A stretch of DNA of 64,000 nt, from NCBI GenBank assembly GCA_963807085.1, contig CAWEBB010000022.1, positions 124,001 through 188,000 on the forward strand. The letters run 5' to 3'. This document shows, piece after piece, positions 36,038 through 44,258 of the stretch. Position 1 is the stretch's first letter. Each line of letters begins with the position of its first letter. Made by a program: the position numbers and the translations under genes. The notes under the pieces were generated by a model. It searched no databases. It was not told where the DNA came from and worked only from the letters and a program-made list of their open reading frames with translations. Origin of the DNA: JACKII01 sp963807085 (GTDB lineage: Bacteria; Pseudomonadota; Alphaproteobacteria; Bin95).

Positions 36038-36089
36038 GGGCGCCGTCAGTCCGTATCCGCTGAAGGGTCGGTCGGTTCGGCGAATATCT

Positions 36090-36821
36090 TCACCCGAAAC
36101 CAATTGTTTCTCTAGCCCGTCCATGGCCCTCCACGACAAGGGCTCCATCGACCGAAAGGCGTTTATATCGCGCCTGAAGTGTTTCCTCGCCCTGGCTGAT
36201 GACCAGCTTGTCGCCCGGCCGGTGCAGGGCCTGTGCCGTCCAGGCAGTCTGGATCACCTGAAAATCATAGCGCCGCCAGCGGCTCCACCACTTCTCGAAA
36301 GCGACCAAATATTGCTCCAGTACCTGTTCGGCGGTGACCGCCAGGCCGGCTTCGGCGAGATCGGTGGCCGTGTGCCGGGTTTTCGGCGGGTGGTGCAAGA
36401 CGTTGACGCCGGTGCCGATGACGAGCCAATCCACCGAGCGGCCATCGGCTTGCCCCTCCATCAGAATGCCGCTGACCTTGGCGCCATCAACCAACACATC
36501 GTTTGGCCATTTCAGCTTTACCCTTGTCCGGGCAAGACCGAGGCTCACCAGAGTCTCGCTGACCGCGACCGCGGTTACCAGCGCTGCCTGTGGCGCAAAT
36601 CGTATCGGCATCTGCGGGCGCTTCAGCACCGAAACAGCGAGATTGCCCGGCGGCATGGTCCATTCGCGGCCATGCGTGCCGCGGCCGGCGGTTTGGTTGG
36701 AGGTCCAAAAGACGGCGCCGTCTGCCGCGCCGGCAGTGGCCGCATCTTTTGCCAGGTCATTGGTGCTGCCGGCGGAATCCAACTGTGTCACCGAATAGCC
36801 GGCGGGCCAGGTTATGCTCAT
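36090..36821 (-). CDS. birA: Biotin-[acetyl-CoA-carboxylase] ligase
   Basis: This ligase attaches biotin to carboxylase carrier proteins. The 243-residue product has the catalytic core only: DSAGSTNDLAKDAA, the biotinyl-adenylate loop TAGRGTHGREW, KWPNDVLVDGAKVSGILME and IGTGVNVLHHPP, with a short C-terminal domain. The N-terminal DNA-binding domain of E. coli BirA is absent, so it is not a repressor. The ATG overlaps the nuoN stop by four bases, placing it at the end of the complex I operon. A much longer open frame through nuoN is an out-of-frame shadow. Confidence 0.93.
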   Translation of the reverse strand: MSITWPAGYSVTQLDSAGSTNDLAKDAATAGAADGAVFWTSNQTAGRGTHGREWTMPPGNLAVSVLKRPQMPIRFAPQAALVTAVAVSETLVSLGLARTRVKLKWPNDVLVDGAKVSGILMEGQADGRSVDWLVIGTGVNVLHHPPKTRHTATDLAEAGLAVTAEQVLEQYLVAFEKWWSRWRRYDFQVIQTAWTAQALHRPGDKLVISQGEETLQARYKRLSVDGALVVEGHGRARETIGFG

Positions 36822-38245
36822 CCGCCGAAGAGCGCGCCCGCCGCTGCCGTTGCCGGGACGGTGATCGGCCCCGGAACGACGATGAACAGAAGCACCACCA
36901 CGGCGCAGATAAACAGCATCGCGCCCATCTCTCGGCCGATGGTCGGGTCGAGCGGCTCGCTCGCCTCGTCGAAATACATCAGCTTGACGATGCGCAGGTA
37001 ATAGAAGCAGCTCACCACGCTGGTGACCACGCCGAGGACGGCAAGAACATAGAGTTCCGCACCCACTGCCGCCTGAAACACGTACAGCTTGCCCCAGAAG
37101 CCCGCCAGCGGCGGTATGCCCGCCAGCGAGAACATGAAGGCCGCCATCGCTGCTGCCATCAAGGGGTGCGTTTTGGAGAGGCCGGCCAGGTCGTTGATGT
37201 CCTCCACCATGCGCCCGCCGCGGCGCATCGAGAGAATACAGGCGAAGGTGCCGATATTCATGAACAGGTAAATCGTGAAATAGATCAGAACGCCGGAGAC
37301 GCCGGCCTGGGTGCCGGCCGCCATGCCGACCATTGCAAAGCCGACATGGCCGATGGTGCTGTAGGCCATCAAGCGCTTGATGTTGGTTTGCATGATCGCG
37401 GCGAACGCGCCCAGGATCATTGAGGCAAGCGAGATGAAAACAATTATCTGTTGCCATATATCGACCAACCCGCCGAATGGCACGTACAATACGCGCACGA
37501 AAAGTGCGATGGCCGCGATCTTTGGCGCCACGATGAAAAAGGCGGTGATGGGAGTCGGCGCGCCCTCGTAGACGTCGGGCGTCCACATGTGGAACGGCAC
37601 GGCCGAGACCTTGAACGCCAGACTGGCCGTAATGAAGACGATGCCCGCAGCGACGCCAAGCGGCATGCCTTCCGGTCCCGCAAAGACTTCGGCCACGCCC
37701 TCGAAACTGGTTTGGCCGCTGAAACCATAGACGAGCGAACAGCCATAGAGCAGCAGGCCGGAGGAAAGGGCGCTGAGGACGAAATATTTCAGGCCGGCTT
37801 CGCTCGAACGTAGCGAGTCCCGGCGGAATGCGGCCAGGATGTAAAGCGAGATCGATTGCAGTTCGACGCCCAGATAAAGCGCCATGAAATCGTCGGCAGA
37901 GACCATCATCAACATGCCGAGCGTCGCGACGACGATCAGGACCGGGTACTCGAACCGCTGCATGTCTTCCCGGTCGCAATAGCCGACGGCCATGATGATG
38001 GACATCGCGCTGGCCAGAAGAACCAACACCTTGACAAAGCCGGTGAAACCGTTCTCGACGAACAGGCCGTCAAAGGCAACGCCGTTCTCGCCGAACACGC
38101 TGAGCACCATGACGCCGATCAACAGCAGCGCAGCCAGACCGGCGAGCATCTTGGTGCCTTCGTCGCCGCGGAACACGCCGATCATCAGTAGCAGCATTGC
38201 GCCGACGGCTAGGGCGACTTCGGGCAGGGCAATCGTCCAGGCCAT
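36818..38245 (-). CDS. nuoN: NADH-quinone oxidoreductase subunit N
   Basis: This is one of three antiporter-like membrane subunits of complex I. The 475-residue, highly hydrophobic protein has the Mrp-type signature: FMALYLGVELQSISLYILAA early, then SLAFKVSAVPFHMWTPDVYEGAPTPITAF with the key lysine and histidine, and NIKRLMAYSTIGHVGF. About 13-14 helices are expected. It starts 18 bases after nuoM and its stop overlaps the birA start. Confidence 0.96.
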   Translation of the reverse strand: MAWTIALPEVALAVGAMLLLMIGVFRGDEGTKMLAGLAALLLIGVMVLSVFGENGVAFDGLFVENGFTGFVKVLVLLASAMSIIMAVGYCDREDMQRFEYPVLIVVATLGMLMMVSADDFMALYLGVELQSISLYILAAFRRDSLRSSEAGLKYFVLSALSSGLLLYGCSLVYGFSGQTSFEGVAEVFAGPEGMPLGVAAGIVFITASLAFKVSAVPFHMWTPDVYEGAPTPITAFFIVAPKIAAIALFVRVLYVPFGGLVDIWQQIIVFISLASMILGAFAAIMQTNIKRLMAYSTIGHVGFAMVGMAAGTQAGVSGVLIYFTIYLFMNIGTFACILSMRRGGRMVEDINDLAGLSKTHPLMAAAMAAFMFSLAGIPPLAGFWGKLYVFQAAVGAELYVLAVLGVVTSVVSCFYYLRIVKLMYFDEASEPLDPTIGREMGAMLFICAVVVLLFIVVPGPITVPATAAAGALFGG

Positions 38246-38263
38246 GAGTTTTGCACTGCCTCC

Positions 38264-39814
38264 TTAGTGGTTGCCGGCCGCGGGTGCGGCGGCCTGGGTT
38301 TGAGCCGACTGGGCCGACGCGGCGTCCAGTGCCGCGGACGTCTGGTCGACGATCGCGGCAACCGACGGATGAATCACATCGAGGAATGAGCTGGGATAGA
38401 TACCCATCCACAATACCAACGCCACCAGCGGCGCCATAATGCTGACTTCGCGCCAGTTCAGGTCCAGCAATGCTTTCAGGTCTTCCTTCTCGAGCCTGCC
38501 GAAGATCACGCGGCGGTACAGATAGAGCAAGTAGGCCGCACTCAGGATAACGCCGCTCGCAGCGAACAACGCCACCCAGGTATTGTCCTGGAACGCGCCG
38601 GCCAGCACCAGGAATTCACCGACGAAACCGCTGGTCGCGGGCAGACCGACGCCTGCCAAGACGAACACCATGAAGACAAACGCGTATTTCGGCATGTTGT
38701 GGACAAGACCGCCATAGCGCGAGATTTCCCGGGTGTGCAGCCGGTCATAGACCACGCCGACACACAGAAACAGCGCGCCGGACACGATGCCGTGGCTCAG
38801 CATCTGAAACATCGCCCCTTCGATGCCCTGGATATTCAGGGTGAACAAGCCGATGGTCACGAGGCCCATATGCGCGACGGAGGAATAGGCTATCAGCTTC
38901 TTCATATCCTCCTGCGCCAGCGCGACCAGCGAGGTATAGACCACCGCGACGCAACTCAGCACATAGATCAACGGGGCGAAGTCGGCCGAGGCCTCTGGCA
39001 GCATGGGGATCGAAAAGCGCAAGAAGCCGTAGCCGCCCATTTTCAACAGCACGCCCGCCAGAATGACCGACCCCGCCGTCGGCGCCTCCACATGGGCGTC
39101 CGGCAGCCAAGTATGAACTGGCCACATGGGTATCTTTACCGCGAACGAGGCGAAGAAGGCGAGCCACAGATAGGTTTGCATTTCCGGGTCGAAGGCGTGG
39201 TTCAGCGCGTCGGGAATGCTGGCGGAGCCAACCTCCCAGTACATCGCCAGAAGGGCGATCAACATCAGCACCGAACCGAGGAAGGTGTAGAGGAAGAACT
39301 TGAATGCCGCGTAGATCCGCCGGCCGCCGCCCCAGACGCCGATGATCAGGAACATCGGGATAAGAACGCCTTCGAAAAACACGTAGAAGGCAAAAAAGTC
39401 GAGCGCACAGAACATGCCGACCATGAAGGTCTCGAGCACGAGGAACGCGATCATGTATTCCTTCACCCGCTCCCGAATCGCGTCCCAGGAAGCCAACACG
39501 CAGATTGGCGTGAGGAAGGTCGAGAGTAGCACGAAGAACAGACTGATGCCGTCGATGCCGACCCGGTAGGCGATATCGAACTCGGGGAACCAGGGCTGTT
39601 CTTCGACGAACTGGAAGTCGGCCGTGCTGGGCTCGAACCCGAACCAGAGGAACAGCGACACGACAAAGGTGATCCCGCTGGTCCACAACGCCACCATGCG
39701 GGCGCTGCGGGCTTCGGATTCCCGATCGCCGCGCGCCAACAGCAGGATCAGCAGCGCGCCGACAAGGGGCAGGAAAATCGTGAGCGATAACAAGGGAAGG
39801 CCGGTCACCGTCAC
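38264..39814 (-). CDS. nuoM: NADH-quinone oxidoreductase subunit M
   Basis: This is an antiporter-like proton-pumping subunit of complex I with 516 residues. Motifs are FEGVLIPMFLIIGVWGG (helix 5 with the conserved glutamate), KIPMWPVHTWLPDAHVEAPTAGSVILAG and EDMKKLIAYSSVAHMG. The C-terminus ends with an Ala/Gln-rich tail (AASAQSAQTQAAAPAAGNH), which is unusual in composition. The GTG start overlaps the nuoL stop by four bases (GTGA). Confidence 0.96.
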   Translation of the reverse strand: MTVTGLPLLSLTIFLPLVGALLILLLARGDRESEARSARMVALWTSGITFVVSLFLWFGFEPSTADFQFVEEQPWFPEFDIAYRVGIDGISLFFVLLSTFLTPICVLASWDAIRERVKEYMIAFLVLETFMVGMFCALDFFAFYVFFEGVLIPMFLIIGVWGGGRRIYAAFKFFLYTFLGSVLMLIALLAMYWEVGSASIPDALNHAFDPEMQTYLWLAFFASFAVKIPMWPVHTWLPDAHVEAPTAGSVILAGVLLKMGGYGFLRFSIPMLPEASADFAPLIYVLSCVAVVYTSLVALAQEDMKKLIAYSSVAHMGLVTIGLFTLNIQGIEGAMFQMLSHGIVSGALFLCVGVVYDRLHTREISRYGGLVHNMPKYAFVFMVFVLAGVGLPATSGFVGEFLVLAGAFQDNTWVALFAASGVILSAAYLLYLYRRVIFGRLEKEDLKALLDLNWREVSIMAPLVALVLWMGIYPSSFLDVIHPSVAAIVDQTSAALDAASAQSAQTQAAAPAAGNH

Positions 39815-41748
39815 GCTCCCGCTCGGCTAAAGTACCAGGTCAAAAACAGCACCACGCCGATCAGCATCGCGAAGGCGTAGTGATACACGTACCCGCTTTG
39901 CAGACGGCTGGCATTGCGCGCCACGTCCACTACCCGGGCGGCGATACCGTCTGGTCCAATGCCGTCGATCACGTTGCCGTCACCCCGTTTCCAGAGGAAA
40001 CGGCCAAACACATGGGCCGGGCGGACGAACAGCCAGTGGTACAACTCGTCGAAATACCATTTGTTCGCGAGGAAGGCATGGACGCCCTTGGCGCTTTCCA
40101 TCAGTTCGGCCACCGTTTCGCGATGCCTGATATAGAGGTGGTAGGCCAGATAGATGCCCAGCAACGAGACTACCAGCGGCAGCAACACCACCCAGAGCGG
40201 CACGTCGTGCGCATCGTGCATCGTGTGGTTTTCGGGCAGCATCAAGATTGAGCCCTGCCAGAACTCCTCCGGGTGATCGCCAACCATCCCGGTGCCATAG
40301 TAGAACAGCATGCCGGCAAACACCGCGCCGAACGCCAGCACGTACAGCGGGATGAGCATGACCTGCGGCGACTCGTGGACATGCGCCATCACCTTTTCGT
40401 CCGCATGCGCGGGGCCGTGGAAGGTCATGAACAGCAGGCGCCAGGAATAAAAGGCGGTCAGGAATGCGGCCAGAATGCCCAGGATGAAGGCGAGCGTGCC
40501 AATCTCCGTGCCGGCGGCGAACGCACTCTCCAAAATCAGGTCCTTGGAATAGAAGCCGGCAAAGAAGGGAATCCCGGCCAAGGCCAGCGAGCCGATCCAC
40601 ATCAAGATATAGGTTTTGGGAATCAGCTTGCGGATGCCGCCCATCTTGCGCATGTCCTGCTCGTCCGACATGGCGTGAATGACGCTGCCGGCGCCGAGGA
40701 ACAGCAGTGCCTTGAAGAACGCGTGCGTCGCCAGGTGGAAGATCGCAACCGGATAGGCGCCGACGCCGCAGGCAAAAAACATATAGCCCAGCTGCGAGCA
40801 GGTAGAATAGGCAATCACCCGCTTGATGTCGTTCTGCGCAACGCCGACGGTCGCGGCGAAGAACGCGGTCGCGGCGCCGATGAAGGTGACGAACGCCATG
40901 GTGTTGGGCGCATATTCGAACATCGGGCTCATGCGCGCGACCAGGAATACGCCGGCCGTCACCATGGTTGCCGCATGGATCAAGGCGCTGACCGGGGTCG
41001 GGCCCTCCATTGCGTCCGGCAACCAAGTGTGCAGGCCGATCTGGGCGGACTTCGCCATGGCGCCGATGAACAGCAGGAAGCAGAGAATTTCGAGGACCGG
41101 GAATTCCATCGAAAGGAAGGTCAGGGACTGGTCGACCACCTCCGGTGCCGCAGCGAAGATCACGTCGAACTGGATGCTGTCGAATACCAGGTAACAGCCG
41201 ACGACGCCGAGCGCCATGCTGAAGTCGCCCACGCGGTTGACGATGAATGCCTTGATCGCGGCCGCATTGGCGCTGGGACGGTCGTACCAAAAGCCGATCA
41301 AGAGATAGGAGCAGACCCCGACGCCTTCCCAGCCGAGATACAACTGCAACAGGTTATCCGCGGTCACCAGCATCAGCATGGCAAAGGTGAACAGCGAGAG
41401 ATAGGACATGAAGCGCGGGATGCTGGGATCGTGGTGCATATAGCCGATGGAATAGACGTGCACGCACGCGCTCACCAGCGTGACGACCACCAGCATGACG
41501 GCGGCCAACGGGTCGAACCGCAGCGCCCACCGGGCCTCCAGCGTGCCGGACGAAATCCAGGTGGCGAGGTCGGCATGATGGGGGTTGCCCATCAGCGCGA
41601 TATCGACGAACGCGACAAGGGAAATCACGGCGGCAAGGATCACCAGCCCGCAGGTAACCAGTTGAGCGCCACGGTCGCCGATGGCGCGGCCGAAGAAGCC
41701 CGCGACCAGCGCCCCGATCAGCGGCAGAAAGATGGCGAGGGAATACAT
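39811..41748 (-). CDS. nuoL: NADH-quinone oxidoreductase subunit L
   Basis: This is the largest antiporter-like subunit, 645 residues, carrying the long lateral helix along the membrane arm. Motifs are LQLYLGWEGVGVCSYLLIGFWY, SAQIGLHTWLPDAMEGPTPVSALIHAATMV, NDIKRVIAYSTCSQLGYM and THAFFKALLFLGAGSVIHAM. Length fits the family. The ATG lies one base from the nuoK stop. Confidence 0.96.
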   Translation of the reverse strand: MYSLAIFLPLIGALVAGFFGRAIGDRGAQLVTCGLVILAAVISLVAFVDIALMGNPHHADLATWISSGTLEARWALRFDPLAAVMLVVVTLVSACVHVYSIGYMHHDPSIPRFMSYLSLFTFAMLMLVTADNLLQLYLGWEGVGVCSYLLIGFWYDRPSANAAAIKAFIVNRVGDFSMALGVVGCYLVFDSIQFDVIFAAAPEVVDQSLTFLSMEFPVLEILCFLLFIGAMAKSAQIGLHTWLPDAMEGPTPVSALIHAATMVTAGVFLVARMSPMFEYAPNTMAFVTFIGAATAFFAATVGVAQNDIKRVIAYSTCSQLGYMFFACGVGAYPVAIFHLATHAFFKALLFLGAGSVIHAMSDEQDMRKMGGIRKLIPKTYILMWIGSLALAGIPFFAGFYSKDLILESAFAAGTEIGTLAFILGILAAFLTAFYSWRLLFMTFHGPAHADEKVMAHVHESPQVMLIPLYVLAFGAVFAGMLFYYGTGMVGDHPEEFWQGSILMLPENHTMHDAHDVPLWVVLLPLVVSLLGIYLAYHLYIRHRETVAELMESAKGVHAFLANKWYFDELYHWLFVRPAHVFGRFLWKRGDGNVIDGIGPDGIAARVVDVARNASRLQSGYVYHYAFAMLIGVVLFLTWYFSRAGA

Positions 41749-41749
41749 C

Positions 41750-42058
41750 TCAGCCCTTCATCAGGTTGATGTCGTCCACCGCGATCGAGCCGCGGTTGCG
41801 GAAATAGACCACCAGAATGGCAAGCCCTATCGCGGCTTCCGCGGCCGCGACGGTCAGCACGAACATGGCGAATACCTGGCCGGCGAGGTCGTCCAGATAG
41901 GCGGAGAACGCGACGAAGTTAATGTTCACGGCGAGCAGGATCAGTTCGACCGACATCAAAATGATGATCACGTTCCGGCGGTTGAGGAATATGCCGAAAA
42001 TACCGATCGTAAAAAGAATCGCTGCGACGGTGAGGTAATGGGCGAGGCCGATTTCCAT
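41750..42058 (-). CDS. nuoK: NADH-quinone oxidoreductase subunit K
   Basis: This is a small subunit of 102 residues with three membrane helices: LTVAAILFTIGIFGIFL, NVIIILMSVELILLAVNINFVAF with the functional glutamate, and FAMFVLTVAAAEAAIGLAILVVYF with the second buried glutamate. The start is the ATG at 42058, which begins MEIGLAHY as in homologues; a longer frame upstream enters nuoJ. Confidence 0.96.
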   Translation of the reverse strand: MEIGLAHYLTVAAILFTIGIFGIFLNRRNVIIILMSVELILLAVNINFVAFSAYLDDLAGQVFAMFVLTVAAAEAAIGLAILVVYFRNRGSIAVDDINLMKG

Positions 42059-42071
42059 GGGTGTGATCCTT

Positions 42072-42683
42072 TTAGGCGCCTTGCCCGGTTTCGACCTTGA
42101 CGACTTCCAACGTGTCCGCCGGACGGCGATCCAATTGGGTCGCGACCCGCTGCTTGCGCACATGGGGACGCTCGCGCAGCGTCAAGACAATGGCGCCGAT
42201 CATGGCGGCCAGCAGCACCATGCCTGCCGCCTGGACCAGGTAGAAATAGTCGGTGTAGAGCACGTGTCCCAGCGCGTGCGTGTTGGTCATCACGGCGATG
42301 GGCGGGGCAGGTTTGGCGCCGGCCATACCTTCCGGCAGCGCAATATTACCCGCCACCAGCAGAACCAGCTCGATCAGCAGGACCGCGCCGATTATCCCGC
42401 CGATCATGGCGTAGTTCTGGGCGCCCCGGCGCAGTCCCTGGAAGTTGATATCCAGCATCATGACCACGAACAGGAACAGCACGGCGACCGCGCCGACATA
42501 GACGATGACCAGCACCATCGCCAGAAACTCCGCGCCCATCAGCACGAACAGGCCGGCCGCATTGAAGAAGGCGAGGATCAGCCAGAGCACGGAATGCACG
42601 GGGTTTCGCGACGTGACGACCATCAGTGCGGAGATGATGGTGACGGCGGCAAACAGGTAAAAGGCGATGGCGGGGATGATCAT
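42072..42683 (-). CDS. nuoJ: NADH-quinone oxidoreductase subunit J
   Basis: This 203-residue subunit has five membrane helices. The start is AIAFYLFAAVTIISALMVV followed by RNPVHSVLWLILAFFNAAGLFVLMGAEFLAMVLVIVYVGAVAVLFLFVVMML. This region holds the pi-bulge helix that changes shape during proton pumping. The C-terminal part is hydrophilic. It lies 24 bases after nuoI. Confidence 0.96.
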   Translation of the reverse strand: MIIPAIAFYLFAAVTIISALMVVTSRNPVHSVLWLILAFFNAAGLFVLMGAEFLAMVLVIVYVGAVAVLFLFVVMMLDINFQGLRRGAQNYAMIGGIIGAVLLIELVLLVAGNIALPEGMAGAKPAPPIAVMTNTHALGHVLYTDYFYLVQAAGMVLLAAMIGAIVLTLRERPHVRKQRVATQLDRRPADTLEVVKVETGQGA

Positions 42684-42707
42684 GGGGTGGAATTCTCTCG
42701 CCTGGCG

Positions 42708-43196
42708 TCAGCGGTAAGGCGCGTCGGCTTCCAACGCTTTGGCAATGGCGCTCTCCCACCGGTCGCCGTTCTCGAGCAGTTTTTCTTTGTTATACATCAG
42801 CTCTTCGCGGGTTTCGGTAGCGAACTCGAAATTTGGGCCTTCGACAATCGCATCCACCGGGCAGGCTTCCTGACAGAGGCCGCAATAGATGCACTTGGTC
42901 ATGTCGATATCATAGCGGGTGGTGCGCCGCGAGCCATCGGCCCGAGGCTCTGACTCGATGGTGATGGCCAGCGCCGGGCATACCGCCTCGCACAGCTTGC
43001 AGGCGATGCAGCGTTCCTCGCCGTTAGGGTAGCGCCGCAGCACATGCTCGCCCCGGAAGCGGGGAGAGAGCGGGCCTTTCTCGTAAGGGTAGTTCAGCGT
43101 GTATTTCGGCTTGAACATGGCCTTCAGCGTCACGCCCAGGCCATAGATGACATCGGTCAACAGAAAGCCGCGGGCAGTGCGGTCAAAAAATGACAT
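42708..43196 (-). CDS. nuoI: NADH-quinone oxidoreductase subunit I
   Basis: This is the ferredoxin-like subunit carrying clusters N6a and N6b between NuoG and NuoB. The 162-residue product shows both four-cysteine motifs, CIACKLCEAVCPA and CIYCGLCQEACPV. They are preceded by FRGEHVLRRYPNGEERC, and the family segment VEGPNFEFATETREELMYNKEKLL follows. Length is normal. Confidence 0.97.
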   Translation of the reverse strand: MSFFDRTARGFLLTDVIYGLGVTLKAMFKPKYTLNYPYEKGPLSPRFRGEHVLRRYPNGEERCIACKLCEAVCPALAITIESEPRADGSRRTTRYDIDMTKCIYCGLCQEACPVDAIVEGPNFEFATETREELMYNKEKLLENGDRWESAIAKALEADAPYR

Positions 43197-43208
43197 GATC
43201 TCTGCTCC

Positions 43209-44258
43209 CTAACCGGCCGGATGGATAAGTACGGGTGCCGGAACCCAGCCAAAGGCGACCAGAACGCCCGCGGTGAGTACCACCCAGAACAAGGTGAAGG
43301 GAAGGAAGACCTTCCAGCCGAGCCGCATCAGTTGGTCATAGCGGTAGCGCGGCAACGTCGCGCGCACCCACAGAAAGCCGAACAGCAGCACGCAGGTCTT
43401 GAGGACGAACCAGAAGACGCCCGGGATCCAGTTGAACGGGGGAATGTCGATGATCGGCAGCCAGCCGCCCAGGAACAGGATGGTGCCCATCCCGCTCATC
43501 AGAATCATGTTGGCGTATTCGCCAAGGAAGAACAGGGCAAAGGCCATTGCCGAATATTCGACGTTGTAGCCGCTGACCAGTTCGGCCTCCGCTTCCGGTA
43601 GGTCGAATGGCAGGCGGTTGGTCTCCGCCAGGCCGGAAATGTAGAACACGATGAACATCGGCAGCAGTGGTATGCAGAACCACAGGCCGCGCTGCGCCTC
43701 CACGATCGCGGAAAGGTTCAGGGAGCCGACGCACAGCAGCACGGTGATTATGACGAAGCCGATGGAAACCTCGTAAGACACCATCTGCGCAGCCGAGCGC
43801 AGTGCGCCGAGGAACGGGTAGCGCGAGTTTGAGGCCCAGCCGGCGACGATGATGCCATAGACGCCCAGCGAGCTGATGGCGAACAGATAGAGGATACCGA
43901 CATTGATATCCGCAATCACCCAGCCTCTGTCGACCGGGATAACCGCCCAGGCGACCAGCGCCAGGATGAAGGTGACAATCGGCGCCAGCATGAACAGAAA
44001 ACGGTTGGCGCCCGTCGGAATCACGGTTTCCTTGGTGAACAGCTTCAGGCCGTCGGCGATCGGCTGCAACAGGCCGAACGGCCCGACGACATTAGGGCCC
44101 TTGCGGTATTGCATGGCCGCGATGACCTTGCGTTCGGCATAGGTCAGATAGGCGACGGCGCCCACCAGCGGCAGAACCATCGCCAGGATCTGTAAAACGA
44201 TGATGACACCGGGCCAGACATAGCCGCCCCAGAAGCCCATATCGGTTGCGCTATCCAT
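43209..44258 (-). CDS. nuoH: NADH-quinone oxidoreductase subunit H
   Basis: This 349-residue membrane subunit forms the quinone cavity with NuoB and NuoD. Motifs are YAERKVIAAMQYRKGPNVVGPFGLLQPIADGLKLF, GWASNSRYPFLGALRSAAQMVSYE with the acidic quinone-site loop, ETNRLPFDLPEAEAELVSGYNVEYS and WVRATLPRYRYDQLMRLGWK. The start overlaps the end of nuoG by eight bases. Confidence 0.97.
   Translation of the reverse strand: MDSATDMGFWGGYVWPGVIIVLQILAMVLPLVGAVAYLTYAERKVIAAMQYRKGPNVVGPFGLLQPIADGLKLFTKETVIPTGANRFLFMLAPIVTFILALVAWAVIPVDRGWVIADINVGILYLFAISSLGVYGIIVAGWASNSRYPFLGALRSAAQMVSYEVSIGFVIITVLLCVGSLNLSAIVEAQRGLWFCIPLLPMFIVFYISGLAETNRLPFDLPEAEAELVSGYNVEYSAMAFALFFLGEYANMILMSGMGTILFLGGWLPIIDIPPFNWIPGVFWFVLKTCVLLFGFLWVRATLPRYRYDQLMRLGWKVFLPFTLFWVVLTAGVLVAFGWVPAPVLIHPAG

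Noticed and set aside
36090..37979. Minus-strand frame of 629 codons reading through nuoN into birA
   Set aside because: Only its last 243 residues (birA) have family motifs; the first part is nuoN read out of frame.
40273..41769. Plus-strand frame of 498 codons opposite nuoL
   Set aside because: Antisense to a membrane subunit with clear motifs; the His/Gln/Asp-rich product is the typical mirror of hydrophobic helices.
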